Of a stretch of 36,935 bases of DNA, positions 29,142 to 36,935 are shown piece after piece. Origin of the DNA: a virus. Position 1 is the stretch's first letter. Each line of letters opens with the position of its first letter. Below the pieces are notes generated by a model. That model searched no databases. It was not told the origin of the DNA and saw only the letters and a program-made list of their open reading frames with translations. Position numbers and translations under genes: made by a program. Location: IMG/VR virus record IMGVR_UViG_3300028835_002718, positions 1-36,935 of that record; one strand, 5' to 3'.

Positions 29142-30712
29142 TTTCTATATCCTTTCCTCGTAAATTTTGTAGTAGCGAAACGGGGATCTTTGGAATAAAA
29201 GGAACTCGGTTTTTTTGTGTAAATCATCCCCGGTCTCTTCGCCCTTAAAGACACGTCTACCTGCATTTCAAGCAGACAGAGCGAGCTCGGAGTCAAGAGC
29301 ACCGCTATATCCCCTTCATATGCTTTTTCCAACATTGACGAATAGTAGGGGAGAAGGGATACGGGGATATTGCCAGCATAGAGAAATTCAGATATCTCCT
29401 CCAGTGAGTAAAGAGAATTTGGGACCAATATGAAGCTGATGTCTCCTGCGTAGGCCTTCTCTAATATGGCTTTCGGGAAATCCGGCAGAACCAACATAGA
29501 TAGATCGCCGGAATATGATTTCTCCAAAAAGGCCTTGGGGAAATCCGGCAGAATGCCCAGTGTAACTGCTCCCTGATAGACCCTGTCCATGATTAGGGCG
29601 TGTGAGGGAAGTGCTATGAGCGGGATATCGCCGGCATAGACGAACTCACCGGCACCACTGATCAGCTCGTAAATCGAGTTGGGTATCAGCGCAAGGCCGA
29701 TGTCTCCTGCATACGACTTTGATAATGGAGCAATAGGAGAATCGGGCAGTATAACCAAGGCAATGTCGCCGTTGTAAATCCTGTCAAGAATTGAAGCGTA
29801 TGAAGGCAGTATGCCTATAGCCACATCACCCGCATAGACGTACTGGATTGCCAGTCCATAAGCGGAATTCGGAACCAATGCAAGGGCAACGGCGCCAGCA
29901 TATGACTTCTCAAGTGGCGCTTTAGGAGCATCAGGTAGTACGGCAAGCGGCATAGCACCCGCGTAAATTCTATCCAGGATAGAGGTGTATGAGGGCATGG
30001 GTGATAACGGGATATTGCCTCCGTAAACCATGCTCAGAAGTCCTTTCGGCGTGTCAGGTATCGCACTCAAAGGAATGTTACCAGCATAGACAAATTCGTC
30101 TCCAGTAGCTTCAGGAATATCGTGGGTGAACGATATCCAGGGATTATATTGAGCTGTCTCTATCTCATTTATAGGTAAATTAGTCCCACTCGCATCCCCA
30201 AAATCCTGAGTGGCGGTGTAGAGCGTTGTTTTCGTGTTCGATGCCCTTGTCCCAATTTCAACTACAATCCTGTCTCCATTTTGAGAACTGAAAGGTGCGC
30301 TAAGTGTCGTTATCCATATCCCTCTATTTGTAAGAACATCATCAAATTCATTAATCATTGGCCAATAAAGCCAATATCCTCTTAGCGTATTCCCGTCGCC
30401 TGATACTACTTTAACTATCCCAGAAAGTTTAAAATCAGCCTTTGCATTATCCTCCATGCACCGAACTTGAATTCTAAGACCACAACCAGTAAAATCATGC
30501 GCCCCGATTGGATTAGAAACATATTGACGATTCAACACTTCATAGGGACCGGTTGCAACATCTTCCGAACAAGTTTTAATAGCAAAGGCAGAACTTATTT
30601 TAGTCCTCACCATTTCCAATCTATCCGCCTCAGATGTTTTATGCCAGACCGCATCAAAATCAGGGGTTATATCCGGCGCACCAGTTGATGGGAGATAGAA
30701 TATTGTCGACAT
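29138..30712 (-). CDS. Repeat-containing virion protein (13 short repeats)
   Basis: A 524-residue protein. Residues 1-205 are a beta-rich domain (with SSQNGDRIVVEIGTRA and FDDVLTNRGIWITTL) like phage surface proteins; residues 207-484 are thirteen repeats of about 21 residues of the form Y-x-G-D/N-I-x-L-x-x-L-P; the tail is basic. The position among head-completion genes suggests a head or neck fibre. No family was recognised; repeats suggest a beta-solenoid or extended fibre. Confidence 0.75.
   Translation of the reverse strand: MSTIFYLPSTGAPDITPDFDAVWHKTSEADRLEMVRTKISSAFAIKTCSEDVATGPYEVLNRQYVSNPIGAHDFTGCGLRIQVRCMEDNAKADFKLSGIVKVVSGDGNTLRGYWLYWPMINEFDDVLTNRGIWITTLSAPFSSQNGDRIVVEIGTRASNTKTTLYTATQDFGDASGTNLPINEIETAQYNPWISFTHDIPEATGDEFVYAGNIPLSAIPDTPKGLLSMVYGGNIPLSPMPSYTSILDRIYAGAMPLAVLPDAPKAPLEKSYAGAVALALVPNSAYGLAIQYVYAGDVAIGILPSYASILDRIYNGDIALVILPDSPIAPLSKSYAGDIGLALIPNSIYELISGAGEFVYAGDIPLIALPSHALIMDRVYQGAVTLGILPDFPKAFLEKSYSGDLSMLVLPDFPKAILEKAYAGDISFILVPNSLYSLEEISEFLYAGNIPVSLLPYYSSMLEKAYEGDIAVLLTPSSLCLLEMQVDVSLRAKRPGMIYTKKPSSFYSKDPRFATTKFTRKGYRK
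29261..30094 (-). repeat. Protein-coding tandem repeats in an ABC super-repeat
   Basis: Thirteen units of 20-25 codons. Three types alternate: A ends PSYxSILDR, B ends PDxPKAPLEKS, C ends PNSxYxL; the order is mostly A-B-C, repeating every 63-67 residues, with one extra B. DNA copies have diverged. Confidence 0.85.
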
Positions 30713-30713
30713 T

Positions 30714-31247
30714 TTACTTCCTCACCTCCGCTCCTTCGGTTAAATGCCCCGTGAAATTAGCCACTTCAAAGAACACAATTTCCTGTCCTGTGATGACCAA
30801 ACCTGGAGTGATGACAATGAACGAGTATCCGCAATCTGGGTTGAATTTCTTTGTGGGCATGTTTATCCTCGGGACACAATCCTCGTGGCTCTCCTGGTGC
30901 TCCTCACAGAAATCGGCTAGGTTAGCATACACGGCACATTCACCCTTATTGCGTCCCGTTCTGACTACGTGAGAACAGCCGCCCTCTATGAGCTTCTTCT
31001 TTCTATACCCGCAGCAGAATCCACACTTATTACACTGTCCTTGAATCTCGATTGTAAGCTCTGTCGGAATAACATCATCTGGCTTGATTACAATAGGACT
31101 GGCGAACTGGATTTTGGTTATCTCCGCATTCGTGTTCAGAGGCAAATCAGTAGTAGAGCTTTTGAAGTACCATTTGAACCCGCACTCCATGTTCTCCTTC
31201 CGTGCAGGGAGCTTCCCTTCGCCTATTCTCTCGATAACTATTTGCAT
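30714..31247 (-). CDS. Cysteine-rich head-region protein with YkgJ-like segment
   Basis: A 177-residue protein. Beta-rich ends (1-70, 140-177) flank a segment with cysteines at 72, 75, 78, 79, 91, 104, 114, 124 and 139: QCNKCGFCCGYRK, GGCSH, GECAVY, ADFCEEH. This resembles the CxxCxxCC zinc- or iron-chelating domain of the YkgJ family (PF03692). It sits between the repeat protein and a decoration-like gene, so it may be a metal-binding virion protein. AGGAAGGAG precedes the ATG. Confidence 0.7.
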   Translation of the reverse strand: MQIVIERIGEGKLPARKENMECGFKWYFKSSTTDLPLNTNAEITKIQFASPIVIKPDDVIPTELTIEIQGQCNKCGFCCGYRKKKLIEGGCSHVVRTGRNKGECAVYANLADFCEEHQESHEDCVPRINMPTKKFNPDCGYSFIVITPGLVITGQEIVFFEVANFTGHLTEGAEVRK

Positions 31248-31263
31248 TATTCTCCTTCCTAAA

Positions 31264-31713
31264 TTACGAAATCGTTACCTTAGGCGTCACTTTCACACTC
31301 CAGCCATCGTTGACCGTATACGGGCCGTCTGAGAAATCTTCAACCGCAACGAGTTTTCCGCCAGTTCCTGAAGCGCAGTCAGTAAGAAAATAGCCGTAGA
31401 CATCGCCCCAATCTCCGCCGCTCGCCGTGAATATCTTCTGTATATGCAGGAATTCGCCCTTTGTCGCCTGCTCCGTCCAATCGGTGTTAGTAAGAGCGAT
31501 TCTCGCGTAGCCGCTGGCAACTGGGACCTCAGTCAGACCAGCCAGCGTGCCGTCTTCCGCAGGTTCTGTGACATCTTTGTACAACCCTACCCAAAGGTCA
31601 GTCACAGTGTCCTTTTTCAGATAGATGTTGCCTACTTGAGTCTCGCCTTCGTTGCACCATTTCGCCATCCCGAAAATGAACAATGTCAGTAAGAACATTG
31701 TTAGAATATCCAT
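31264..31713 (-). CDS. Decoration/structural protein with hydrophobic leader
   Basis: A 149-residue protein. From MAKWCNEGE (residue 16) it is a beta-rich phage structural protein (LWVGLYKDVTEPAEDGTLAGL) of a type found near capsid genes. The first 15 residues (MDILTMFLLTLFIFG) are hydrophobic and match the leader of the major tail protein at 26536-26991, in both sequence and ribosome site (GGAGGTAAAACT). Whether the leader is removed is unknown. Confidence 0.75.
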   Translation of the reverse strand: MDILTMFLLTLFIFGMAKWCNEGETQVGNIYLKKDTVTDLWVGLYKDVTEPAEDGTLAGLTEVPVASGYARIALTNTDWTEQATKGEFLHIQKIFTASGGDWGDVYGYFLTDCASGTGGKLVAVEDFSDGPYTVNDGWSVKVTPKVTIS

Positions 31714-31740
31714 AGTTTTACCTCCTCTGCCAGACCCTAA

Positions 31741-31760
31741 GGGTTTGATAAATCAAACCC
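31741..31760. other. Eight-base-pair hairpin between head genes
   Basis: GGGTTTGA-TAAA-TCAAACCC, perfect, in the gap between the acidic-tail protein and the leader-bearing gene. No T run follows on the minus strand, so it is more likely an mRNA stability or processing element than a terminator. Confidence 0.5.
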
Positions 31761-31783
31761 CTACATAAAAAAGGGGGGTCAGG

Positions 31784-32110
31784 CTACTTTTTTTCTTTCT
31801 TTTTCGTTTCGGGTGCTGCTTCTTCCTTAGTCTCTGGCGGCTCCTCGACCTTCGTCTCCGGAGGTTTCTCTTCCTCTTCTTCCTTTATTTCCTCTGGGGC
31901 TTCCAGATCCTTGTTCTCCTCCGAGGCTTTCAGGTCCTTTGTCTCTTCCGGTACTTTCTGTTCCTTGTTCTTCTTAGCCCAGCGCTCTCTGATGAAGACC
32001 TGGGCCAGCTCCTCGTGAACGTCGTATTCCTTGCCGGCCTCGTATGTCTTAGCTCGAATGCCGGAAGGGTCCGCGGCTCCTTTGATTGTTTGAGTCATTT
32101 TTATTTTCAT
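31784..32110 (-). CDS. Head-region protein with acidic low-complexity tail
   Basis: A 108-residue protein. The first 50 residues (KMTQTIKGAADPSG, YEAGKEYDVHEELAQVFIRERWA) match short phage proteins found after the capsid gene; the last 55 residues are a Lys/Glu/Pro low-complexity tail. ATG 32110 with AAAGGAGTGAAGG is preferred; ATG 32188 with AAAGGTGA is a real alternative adding 26 residues. Confidence 0.6.
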   Translation of the reverse strand: MKIKMTQTIKGAADPSGIRAKTYEAGKEYDVHEELAQVFIRERWAKKNKEQKVPEETKDLKASEENKDLEAPEEIKEEEEEKPPETKVEEPPETKEEAAPETKKKEKK

Positions 32111-32212
32111 GACCTTCACTCCTTTATAGGGATTAAACGGGAGAGGAACCCTCCCCTGTTTTCTCCAGTTTAAAATCTCAACAGGCATTATTCACCTTTA
32201 AGCGATAGAAAA

Positions 32213-32239
32213 GGAAGGGGACGCTTGCCATCCCCCTCC
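32213..32239 (-). terminator. Hairpin after the decoration-like gene, possible leaky terminator
   Basis: GGGGA/TCCCC core stem (32217-32221 and 32231-32235) with flanking partial pairs; on the minus strand followed by CCTTCCTTTT. It shares the CCCTTCCTTT tail with the hairpin at 14154-14181. It may reduce read-through from the capsid genes. Confidence 0.4.
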
Positions 32240-32275
32240 TGTTAATTTCAATTACCGATTATCAGCTATCAGTTA

Positions 32276-32659
32276 TTAGACAGCAGGTGCGTGGCGCGGT
32301 TTTCCTAAGATGATTGCTGCAAAACCAAGCCCGGTTCCGCCAGTCGTATCAACTCTGAGATAGCGCTTTGTCCCGACATAGGAAAAGTGCTTAATCTCAT
32401 TATCAATCGTTTCCAGCAGTGTGGGTTCTGTACCCACCAGGTCACTATCAGGAACGGCGGCGGCATCGGAAAGAGCGGCATCGTCGCCATGCATCAACTG
32501 AAAGGGCATATCTACGGTGAGGGCTCCACTTCCGCAAACAATCATCGCACCCTCGAACCCTTGGAGGTCGACAATCGCATCTCCTTCTTTCGCTGCAGCA
32601 CCAAGACTTGCGGGGTAGATTGAATACTTTGGTAAATAGTCGTGATATATGTCTTTCAT
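32276..32659 (-). CDS. Head decoration-like protein
   Basis: A 127-residue beta-rich protein (AIVDLQGFEGAMIVCGSGALTVDM, KRYLRVD, LGKPRHAP) of a type commonly encoded after the major capsid gene in siphoviruses. Function not proven. GGAGGAGATGAA precedes the ATG. Confidence 0.6.
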   Translation of the reverse strand: MKDIYHDYLPKYSIYPASLGAAAKEGDAIVDLQGFEGAMIVCGSGALTVDMPFQLMHGDDAALSDAAAVPDSDLVGTEPTLLETIDNEIKHFSYVGTKRYLRVDTTGGTGLGFAAIILGKPRHAPAV

Positions 32660-32671
32660 TTCATCTCCTCC

Positions 32672-33895
32672 TTATGCAGATATTTTCATTTTGTAGATCG
32701 CCTCTGCTTGGACGACCTGTCCGCCGACTCTCTTCCGGGCATGGAATCTCACGCAGTTTTCTGTGGCCGCGCTGTAGGGATCCCTCAAGATGGCGAGGGC
32801 GATTCTGTCCGCGATGGTGTAGCCCTTCTGGAAGTCGCCGAAAAGAACGGGATACAACCCGGCGCCGACGTCCGGCATGTCCACGGCCTCCACAACTTCA
32901 GAGCCAAGGATGTTCCAGACCGGCGATTCGCCGAGCCTTCTCAAGAGATACTGACCGTCCTCTGCGGATTTGAGGATCGAAGCAGCGAGCATGGTCGTTC
33001 TGTTCAGGACGAACTTGCCTCTCTTGGCATAAACCGATTTCGGGGCGAAATACAAAGTGAAGAATCCGTTGGCTGTTAACAAAGTTGCATGGCCGCTGAT
33101 GACCTCGCCGACATCCTTGTTGGCCAGTATGCCTTCGGGCTTTCCGACTGCGTCTCCAGAGACGAAACCTATCCCCTCGGCCACGCCGAACTGTTCGCCG
33201 AACTCAAGCCGCAATTCAGATTCGAGATTGAAATCCGAGTCCTCGAGATCCCAGTTCGAGATGTCCACAAACGCGTAAAGCTCGTGATTAGGGAGCTGCT
33301 CCATTCCGTATGTGAGGCCCGTGGTCTCTGTCTTGGTTCCTGTCTCTCCAGTCCATTTGGCAGCGAAGACTCCGGTCCGTTTTCGGACTTTGATGCTCTC
33401 CTTGCTGGTGGTCCGCACCCTTGCGATGAGGCGGATCGGCGAGAATTCTACGACGTCCTTCAACAGCTCGCCGCTGATTTCAGCACTTGCCAGATATCCG
33501 CCGAGCGTGGCATCGGAAAGCTTCATGACCTTGAGCTCCTCGGCGTGTTCGACTGCCTTCCCGTTCCTGCACCAGTCCATCAGCTCCTTGAAGCCGAGGA
33601 CTTCATTTTCTTCCTTGGAAGAGGACAGGGTGATGAGTTTTTTCTGCTGGACTTCGATCTCGTCGACCTTCTTGGTCACGTTCCCGATGGTCTCCTTCAG
33701 CTCGTCGTTTTTGGTCTTCTGTTCGACGCCGTGCTTTTCAAGGGTCTCGGCCTTCTCCCGAATGACCTTGATCCCTTCCTGGATCTCGTTGAAGACCTTC
33801 TCCTGCTTTTCCTCCTTCTCCTTCTCCTCTTTCTGCCGTTTCTCTTCCTGTTGCTTCTCTTCCTCTTCCAGTTTTTTCTTTTCTTCTGGGGTCAT
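32672..33895 (-). CDS. Major capsid protein (HK97 fold) with N-terminal delta domain
   Basis: A 407-residue protein. Residues 1-95 form a long charged coiled coil acting as a delta (scaffold) domain cut off by the prohead protease; the rest carries the HK97 fold signatures (LGGYLASAEISGELL, FVSGDAVGKPEGILA, ILGSEVVEAVDMPD, LFGDFQKGY). No separate scaffold gene is present, consistent with the delta domain. It overlaps the protease gene by four bases (ATGA). Confidence 0.93.
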   Translation of the reverse strand: MTPEEKKKLEEEEKQQEEKRQKEEKEKEEKQEKVFNEIQEGIKVIREKAETLEKHGVEQKTKNDELKETIGNVTKKVDEIEVQQKKLITLSSSKEENEVLGFKELMDWCRNGKAVEHAEELKVMKLSDATLGGYLASAEISGELLKDVVEFSPIRLIARVRTTSKESIKVRKRTGVFAAKWTGETGTKTETTGLTYGMEQLPNHELYAFVDISNWDLEDSDFNLESELRLEFGEQFGVAEGIGFVSGDAVGKPEGILANKDVGEVISGHATLLTANGFFTLYFAPKSVYAKRGKFVLNRTTMLAASILKSAEDGQYLLRRLGESPVWNILGSEVVEAVDMPDVGAGLYPVLFGDFQKGYTIADRIALAILRDPYSAATENCVRFHARKRVGGQVVQAEAIYKMKISA

Positions 33896-34791
33896 TTTGA
33901 GTTACCTCCTGTTATGGTTTTGAGCTCGTCTGCTATCTTCTCGAGGCGCGAGTGGAACTTGTCCGGCTCGGCCTTACGGGACGGCTCGCTTACAAGAGTG
34001 GAGATCTCCTCCGGCTCTATGACGAGTGTCTCCCCACAAGAAACGCATTTGAGCTCCAGACTTTTATTGCTTACGGCGGCCTCGAATCTCCCCTCATGCT
34101 TTCCGCAATGAGTGCGGGCTTCTGAGGCCGGCCATTTGTCTTTCGGATAAAAATATTCGTATTCCTCCGCCTTGCCGTCTTTCCGGACTCCGTATCTGAC
34201 CGTGTAGGGCTTTCCACCATGTCTCCGCTCTTCGCTCCTGTATCTGACATAGTCTCCGCCTCCGACTCTGCAGATGTGGTTATCTGGGGACGGCTTCATT
34301 TCAAGGTCTCCGTCCTCCTCCTTAATCCCCTCCAGCAAGGCCATCTCGTTCATCGGGAAGAGCGTCAGCGCGCCCTCTTTGAGCTTTACCTCCTTCAGCC
34401 TTCTTACCAGCATCCCGTCGATCATCTCGTTTATGTGTTTCATCGTCTTGTATCCCATGGAGAGGCCCATCTTGATGCCTTTCCCGAAGAGCTTTTTCGT
34501 GACCAAGTAGGCCTTCTTCCCTCCTTCGAGGTCGAGAAAGAACGCGCCTTCTGCCTTGAGTCCCTTATCGTCCTCCTCGGCGCCGAATGATCCGACAACG
34601 AGATCCGGATGGCTTGGCCTGTGTCCCCAATTCAAGGAGAATCTTTTCCTCTCCCTGAGCGTCTTTTTGAACGCCCCGGGGTCGACGATGTCGCCTCCAG
34701 CATCCATATTGCCGAACACGGAGAGATACCCCGAGAATTCTCCCTCCTCGTTGAGTTGCTTAATTTCGAATTCGAAAGTTTTTATTTCCAT
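33892..34791 (-). CDS. Prohead protease (HK97 type) with C-terminal cysteine/His domain
   Basis: A 299-residue serine protease (family S78/U35) that cuts the capsid delta domain during maturation. H57 (NWGHRP) and S111 (GLSMGY) fit the catalytic pair. Residues 175-250 add a domain with NHICRV, YFYPKDKW and SEARTHCGKHEGRFE, and LKCVSCGE follows; such an extension is seen fused to phage proteases but its role is unknown, perhaps zinc-binding. Confidence 0.9.
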   Translation of the reverse strand: MEIKTFEFEIKQLNEEGEFSGYLSVFGNMDAGGDIVDPGAFKKTLRERKRFSLNWGHRPSHPDLVVGSFGAEEDDKGLKAEGAFFLDLEGGKKAYLVTKKLFGKGIKMGLSMGYKTMKHINEMIDGMLVRRLKEVKLKEGALTLFPMNEMALLEGIKEEDGDLEMKPSPDNHICRVGGGDYVRYRSEERRHGGKPYTVRYGVRKDGKAEEYEYFYPKDKWPASEARTHCGKHEGRFEAAVSNKSLELKCVSCGETLVIEPEEISTLVSEPSRKAEPDKFHSRLEKIADELKTITGGNSK

Positions 34792-34795
34792 TCCG

Positions 34796-35683
34796 TTACC
34801 TCCTCACCATATATGAAACGGCACACTCACATTGAGGATGGGCCGTCGGGTGTTCATGTCCGCTCGGAAACGCGTCGGATAGGGCAATGGGCCCCACGCC
34901 TTCGTTCTCCTCGCAGATCCCGCAGGGGTTCGAACCACCGGCCATCCAGGACTTCTCCGGAACTCCCGGCAGCCACCCTTCGGCAGCGGCTTGTTTCATC
35001 GAGTCCAGCTGGCCGAAGTTGTAGGCGTTCGAGAGTTCTGTCCTGGCGATCCTCGCTGCTCTCGACTTATGGAGAGATGCGGCGTATCTTTCAACTCGCT
35101 TGGTTATGGCCCCCGCGGTCACTCCCTGTTCCTGGAGCGCGCTCATAAGCTTCGAGAGCCGCAAGGATTCCTTCATGGTCAGGCCCACAATCGGCTTTAT
35201 CCTCTGCGCCAGGATATAGGGGCTTGTCACGCCCAGGGCGATCTGGTCCTGCAGGAGCGCGTGGATCGAGCCCATCTGCGCAGCTGTGAGGTTTACAATC
35301 AGTTTGCCGCCTTCATTGTCCACCCATGTTTTGACTGATGTCATGGTCGAATCGAAGCCAAACTCCTTGCGCTGGATCCGGTTGACCTTCTTCGCTATCG
35401 AGTCGCCGGCGACCGCTATGCTCTTGACCCATTCCGCAGTGATATCGTCCCGCACGAACTCTTTAATCATCCTGGTCCACGGATTCTCCCATTCCGGCGG
35501 CACTGTGTTGGCTTCAAGCGCGAGTCTCACGGTGTCGATACTCACGATCTCACTCTGCCTCTTCCACATAGCCTTGGCCGGTGAGGAGATTTTCCTCTCT
35601 TCTTCGTTCAAATACCGGCGCAACCAGACGAGCGACCTCACATCCGTGATGATCATCCGTCCGACTTTGTGCTCTTCAACCAT
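34796..35683 (-). CDS. Phage head morphogenesis protein (SPP1 gp7 family)
   Basis: A 295-residue minor head protein of the SPP1 gp7/Mu F family: helical N-terminus, ARTELSNAYN near 215, and a C-terminal GSNPCGICEENEG...HPTAHPQCECAV zinc-like motif. It is carried in with the portal and may aid DNA exit. ATG 35683 is chosen (TGATG overlap with portal stop, GGAGG four bases upstream); the ATG at 35686 is nearer to the site and less likely. Confidence 0.88.
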   Translation of the reverse strand: MVEEHKVGRMIITDVRSLVWLRRYLNEEERKISSPAKAMWKRQSEIVSIDTVRLALEANTVPPEWENPWTRMIKEFVRDDITAEWVKSIAVAGDSIAKKVNRIQRKEFGFDSTMTSVKTWVDNEGGKLIVNLTAAQMGSIHALLQDQIALGVTSPYILAQRIKPIVGLTMKESLRLSKLMSALQEQGVTAGAITKRVERYAASLHKSRAARIARTELSNAYNFGQLDSMKQAAAEGWLPGVPEKSWMAGGSNPCGICEENEGVGPIALSDAFPSGHEHPTAHPQCECAVSYMVRR

Positions 35684-36915
35684 CATTCCTCCTCTATGGA
35701 ATCCCCGGTCACATCATCGAGCGGAACGATGGTCGCCGGCACCGTGAGTTTATCGGCACCTTTCTCCTTCGCCTTTTCGAATTTGATTATTTTCCTTCCT
35801 TCGTTTCTTGATATGACGCCTTTGTCCACGCTCTCGTTGACCCTCTTCCACTGGGCATCCTTGTCCTCGGAGAGCGCCTCGAGATCGCTTGTGTCGTAAT
35901 CGAGGAACAACTTCCCTTTCTCGCTTTCTTCCTCGAACTCCGGCACGAGCCAGATGTTCAAAGCATCCTTCAGGGTTTTGAGATGAGGCAGAGTCGCTTT
36001 TGTATATAAGCCCTTGTGCGCCTCTTTTATATTGCTATAAGTCTTATTCTCGGCGTCTCCCAGAAGCTCCGAGGCGACATTGAAGACGCTGCATATTTTC
36101 CTGAGCGTTGACTTCGTCAATGGCATGAAGTTTATGTCATCCGGAGAGAACGCCAGCTTCTTTGGTTCCATACCGCCCTCCAGGATCAGAGGGTTCATCA
36201 CGTTCTCGTAGCCCAGGACATTCTCCTTCACCTGCTCCTTCAGAAACTCCCGCTGCTCGGGTTCCAGGGTCCCCGGCGTGCTGAGCGCCACGGCCGGCAT
36301 CGCTCCCTTCTCCAGGAGCGCGAGCATCCATGCCTGGCTGAACGAGGCGATGTCTATCTGGCCGGCGATGGAGGATATGGGAGAGAGTCCGAGGAGCTCG
36401 TCCGCGGGATTGAACAGCTTTATGTGCAGCACCTCGTCGGGGTCGAGCTGGTGGATCTTCCCCTGTGAATAATAGTCGTATCTCTGCACGCCGAGCGGTC
36501 CGGGCTGGATAGTCACCTTGTCAGGACGCATGTTCTCAATTTCGCCGTAAGTCCTAAAGGAACCGATGATTTTTCGAGAATAAAAGTTCCCGGACAGAAG
36601 GAGATAGTTCAGGTACTCTTCGATGAATGTCGACCATGACAATGTCTTCGACGGCCGTTTTGTGAACCTCACGAGCGCATGGTCCGTAATCTCGATGATA
36701 TCCTTCCCCTCCTGCCTGAATACGTGCCACGGCACTTCAATGGCCGCCATCGTTATTAGCCCGATGCAGCCGTAGACGGCCTCGTTTATCATTGACGCCT
36801 TGAGATAGTTCGTCATTTTAGGGGCCGATATTGTGCCGGTCCCGAGATAATACATTCCGTCTTTGTACTGGACGATGTCCTTCTTTTCCTGCTTCTTCCA
36901 GAATTTAAGGTTCAT
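35683..36915 (-). CDS. Portal protein (HK97 family)
   Basis: A 410-residue portal that forms the DNA entry ring. Features include the N-terminal NEAVYGCIGLITMAAIEVPW, the VLHIKLFNPADELLGLSPI segment, a CSVFNVASELLG helix and a charged C-terminus. Start ATG 36915 has GGAGG five bases upstream and overlaps the terminase TGA as ATGA; the ATG at 36927 lacks a ribosome site. Its 5' end lies in the terminal repeat, so the gene is whole on the circle. Confidence 0.93.
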   Translation of the reverse strand: MNLKFWKKQEKKDIVQYKDGMYYLGTGTISAPKMTNYLKASMINEAVYGCIGLITMAAIEVPWHVFRQEGKDIIEITDHALVRFTKRPSKTLSWSTFIEEYLNYLLLSGNFYSRKIIGSFRTYGEIENMRPDKVTIQPGPLGVQRYDYYSQGKIHQLDPDEVLHIKLFNPADELLGLSPISSIAGQIDIASFSQAWMLALLEKGAMPAVALSTPGTLEPEQREFLKEQVKENVLGYENVMNPLILEGGMEPKKLAFSPDDINFMPLTKSTLRKICSVFNVASELLGDAENKTYSNIKEAHKGLYTKATLPHLKTLKDALNIWLVPEFEEESEKGKLFLDYDTSDLEALSEDKDAQWKRVNESVDKGVISRNEGRKIIKFEKAKEKGADKLTVPATIVPLDDVTGDSIEEE

Positions 36916-36935
36916 CGAAGCCTCCATATTCTGGG
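36792..36935. repeat. Terminal direct repeat, right copy (circular overlap)
   Basis: Exact copy of positions 1-144. Removing one copy gives a 36,791-bp circle in which the portal start codon (36915, equivalent to 124) overlaps the terminase stop codon as ATGA. Confidence 0.95.

Noticed and set aside
33089-34111. Plus-strand frame of 340 codons opposite capsid and protease genes
   Set aside because: Leu/Phe-rich antisense of the capsid coiled coil; both minus-strand genes are well supported.

Overview
The window is one temperate tailed phage (siphovirus-type) genome of about 36.8 kb. The first 144 bases recur exactly as the last 144, so the contig is a closed circle read slightly past its start, with a unique length of 36,791 bp. 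Bacterial host machinery is indicated by strong AGGAGG ribosome sites, ATGA/TAATG gene overlaps, an amidase endolysin and a sigma70-like promoter. The host taxon cannot be read from the sequence. Phage identity rests on a complete HK97-type head set, a tape measure protein with a frameshifted tail chaperone, an integrase and a repressor/Cro switch.

Layout. Nearly everything is on the minus strand, so transcription runs from high to low coordinates and wraps through position 1. The switch is at 18.2-18.8 kb: a repressor and integrase go right, and a Cro-like gene goes left from a TTGACA/TAAAAT promoter overlapped by an 18-bp dyad. Leftward follow an excisionase-like gene, a CII-like regulator, a probable ssDNA-annealing protein, small zinc proteins, a ParB-like protein overlapping a PAPS-reductase-like protein, and a replication initiator carrying tandem iterons (about 18 to 10 kb). 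From 10 to 5.9 kb lie many small zinc-binding or single-span membrane proteins and a DUF5131-type radical SAM-like protein. The endolysin and several small membrane proteins (candidate holin/spanin) lie at 5.8-3.4 kb. A ParB-domain/DNA methyltransferase fusion precedes small and large terminase (3.4-0.1 kb). The run continues round the circle into portal, gp7-like protein, prohead protease, major capsid, decoration-like proteins, connectors, tail tube, chaperones, tape measure and hub, ending at 20.6 kb.

Between integrase and the tail genes, on the plus strand, are a strong terminator and then a small membrane protein with its own consensus promoter, a candidate lysogenic-conversion gene.

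Most notable: a 91-bp perfect inverted repeat beside parB; a repeated 21-bp palindromic element with mini-ORFs near small zinc-protein genes; a hydrophobic 15-residue leader shared by two virion proteins; a virion protein built of 13 short repeats in a three-phase super-repeat; a cysteine-rich YkgJ-like segment in a head-region protein; and a canonical -1 frameshift site. Several genes shorter than 60 codons were found by hand (6703-6837, 9171-9350, 13701-13838, 13884-14045, 16720-16860).
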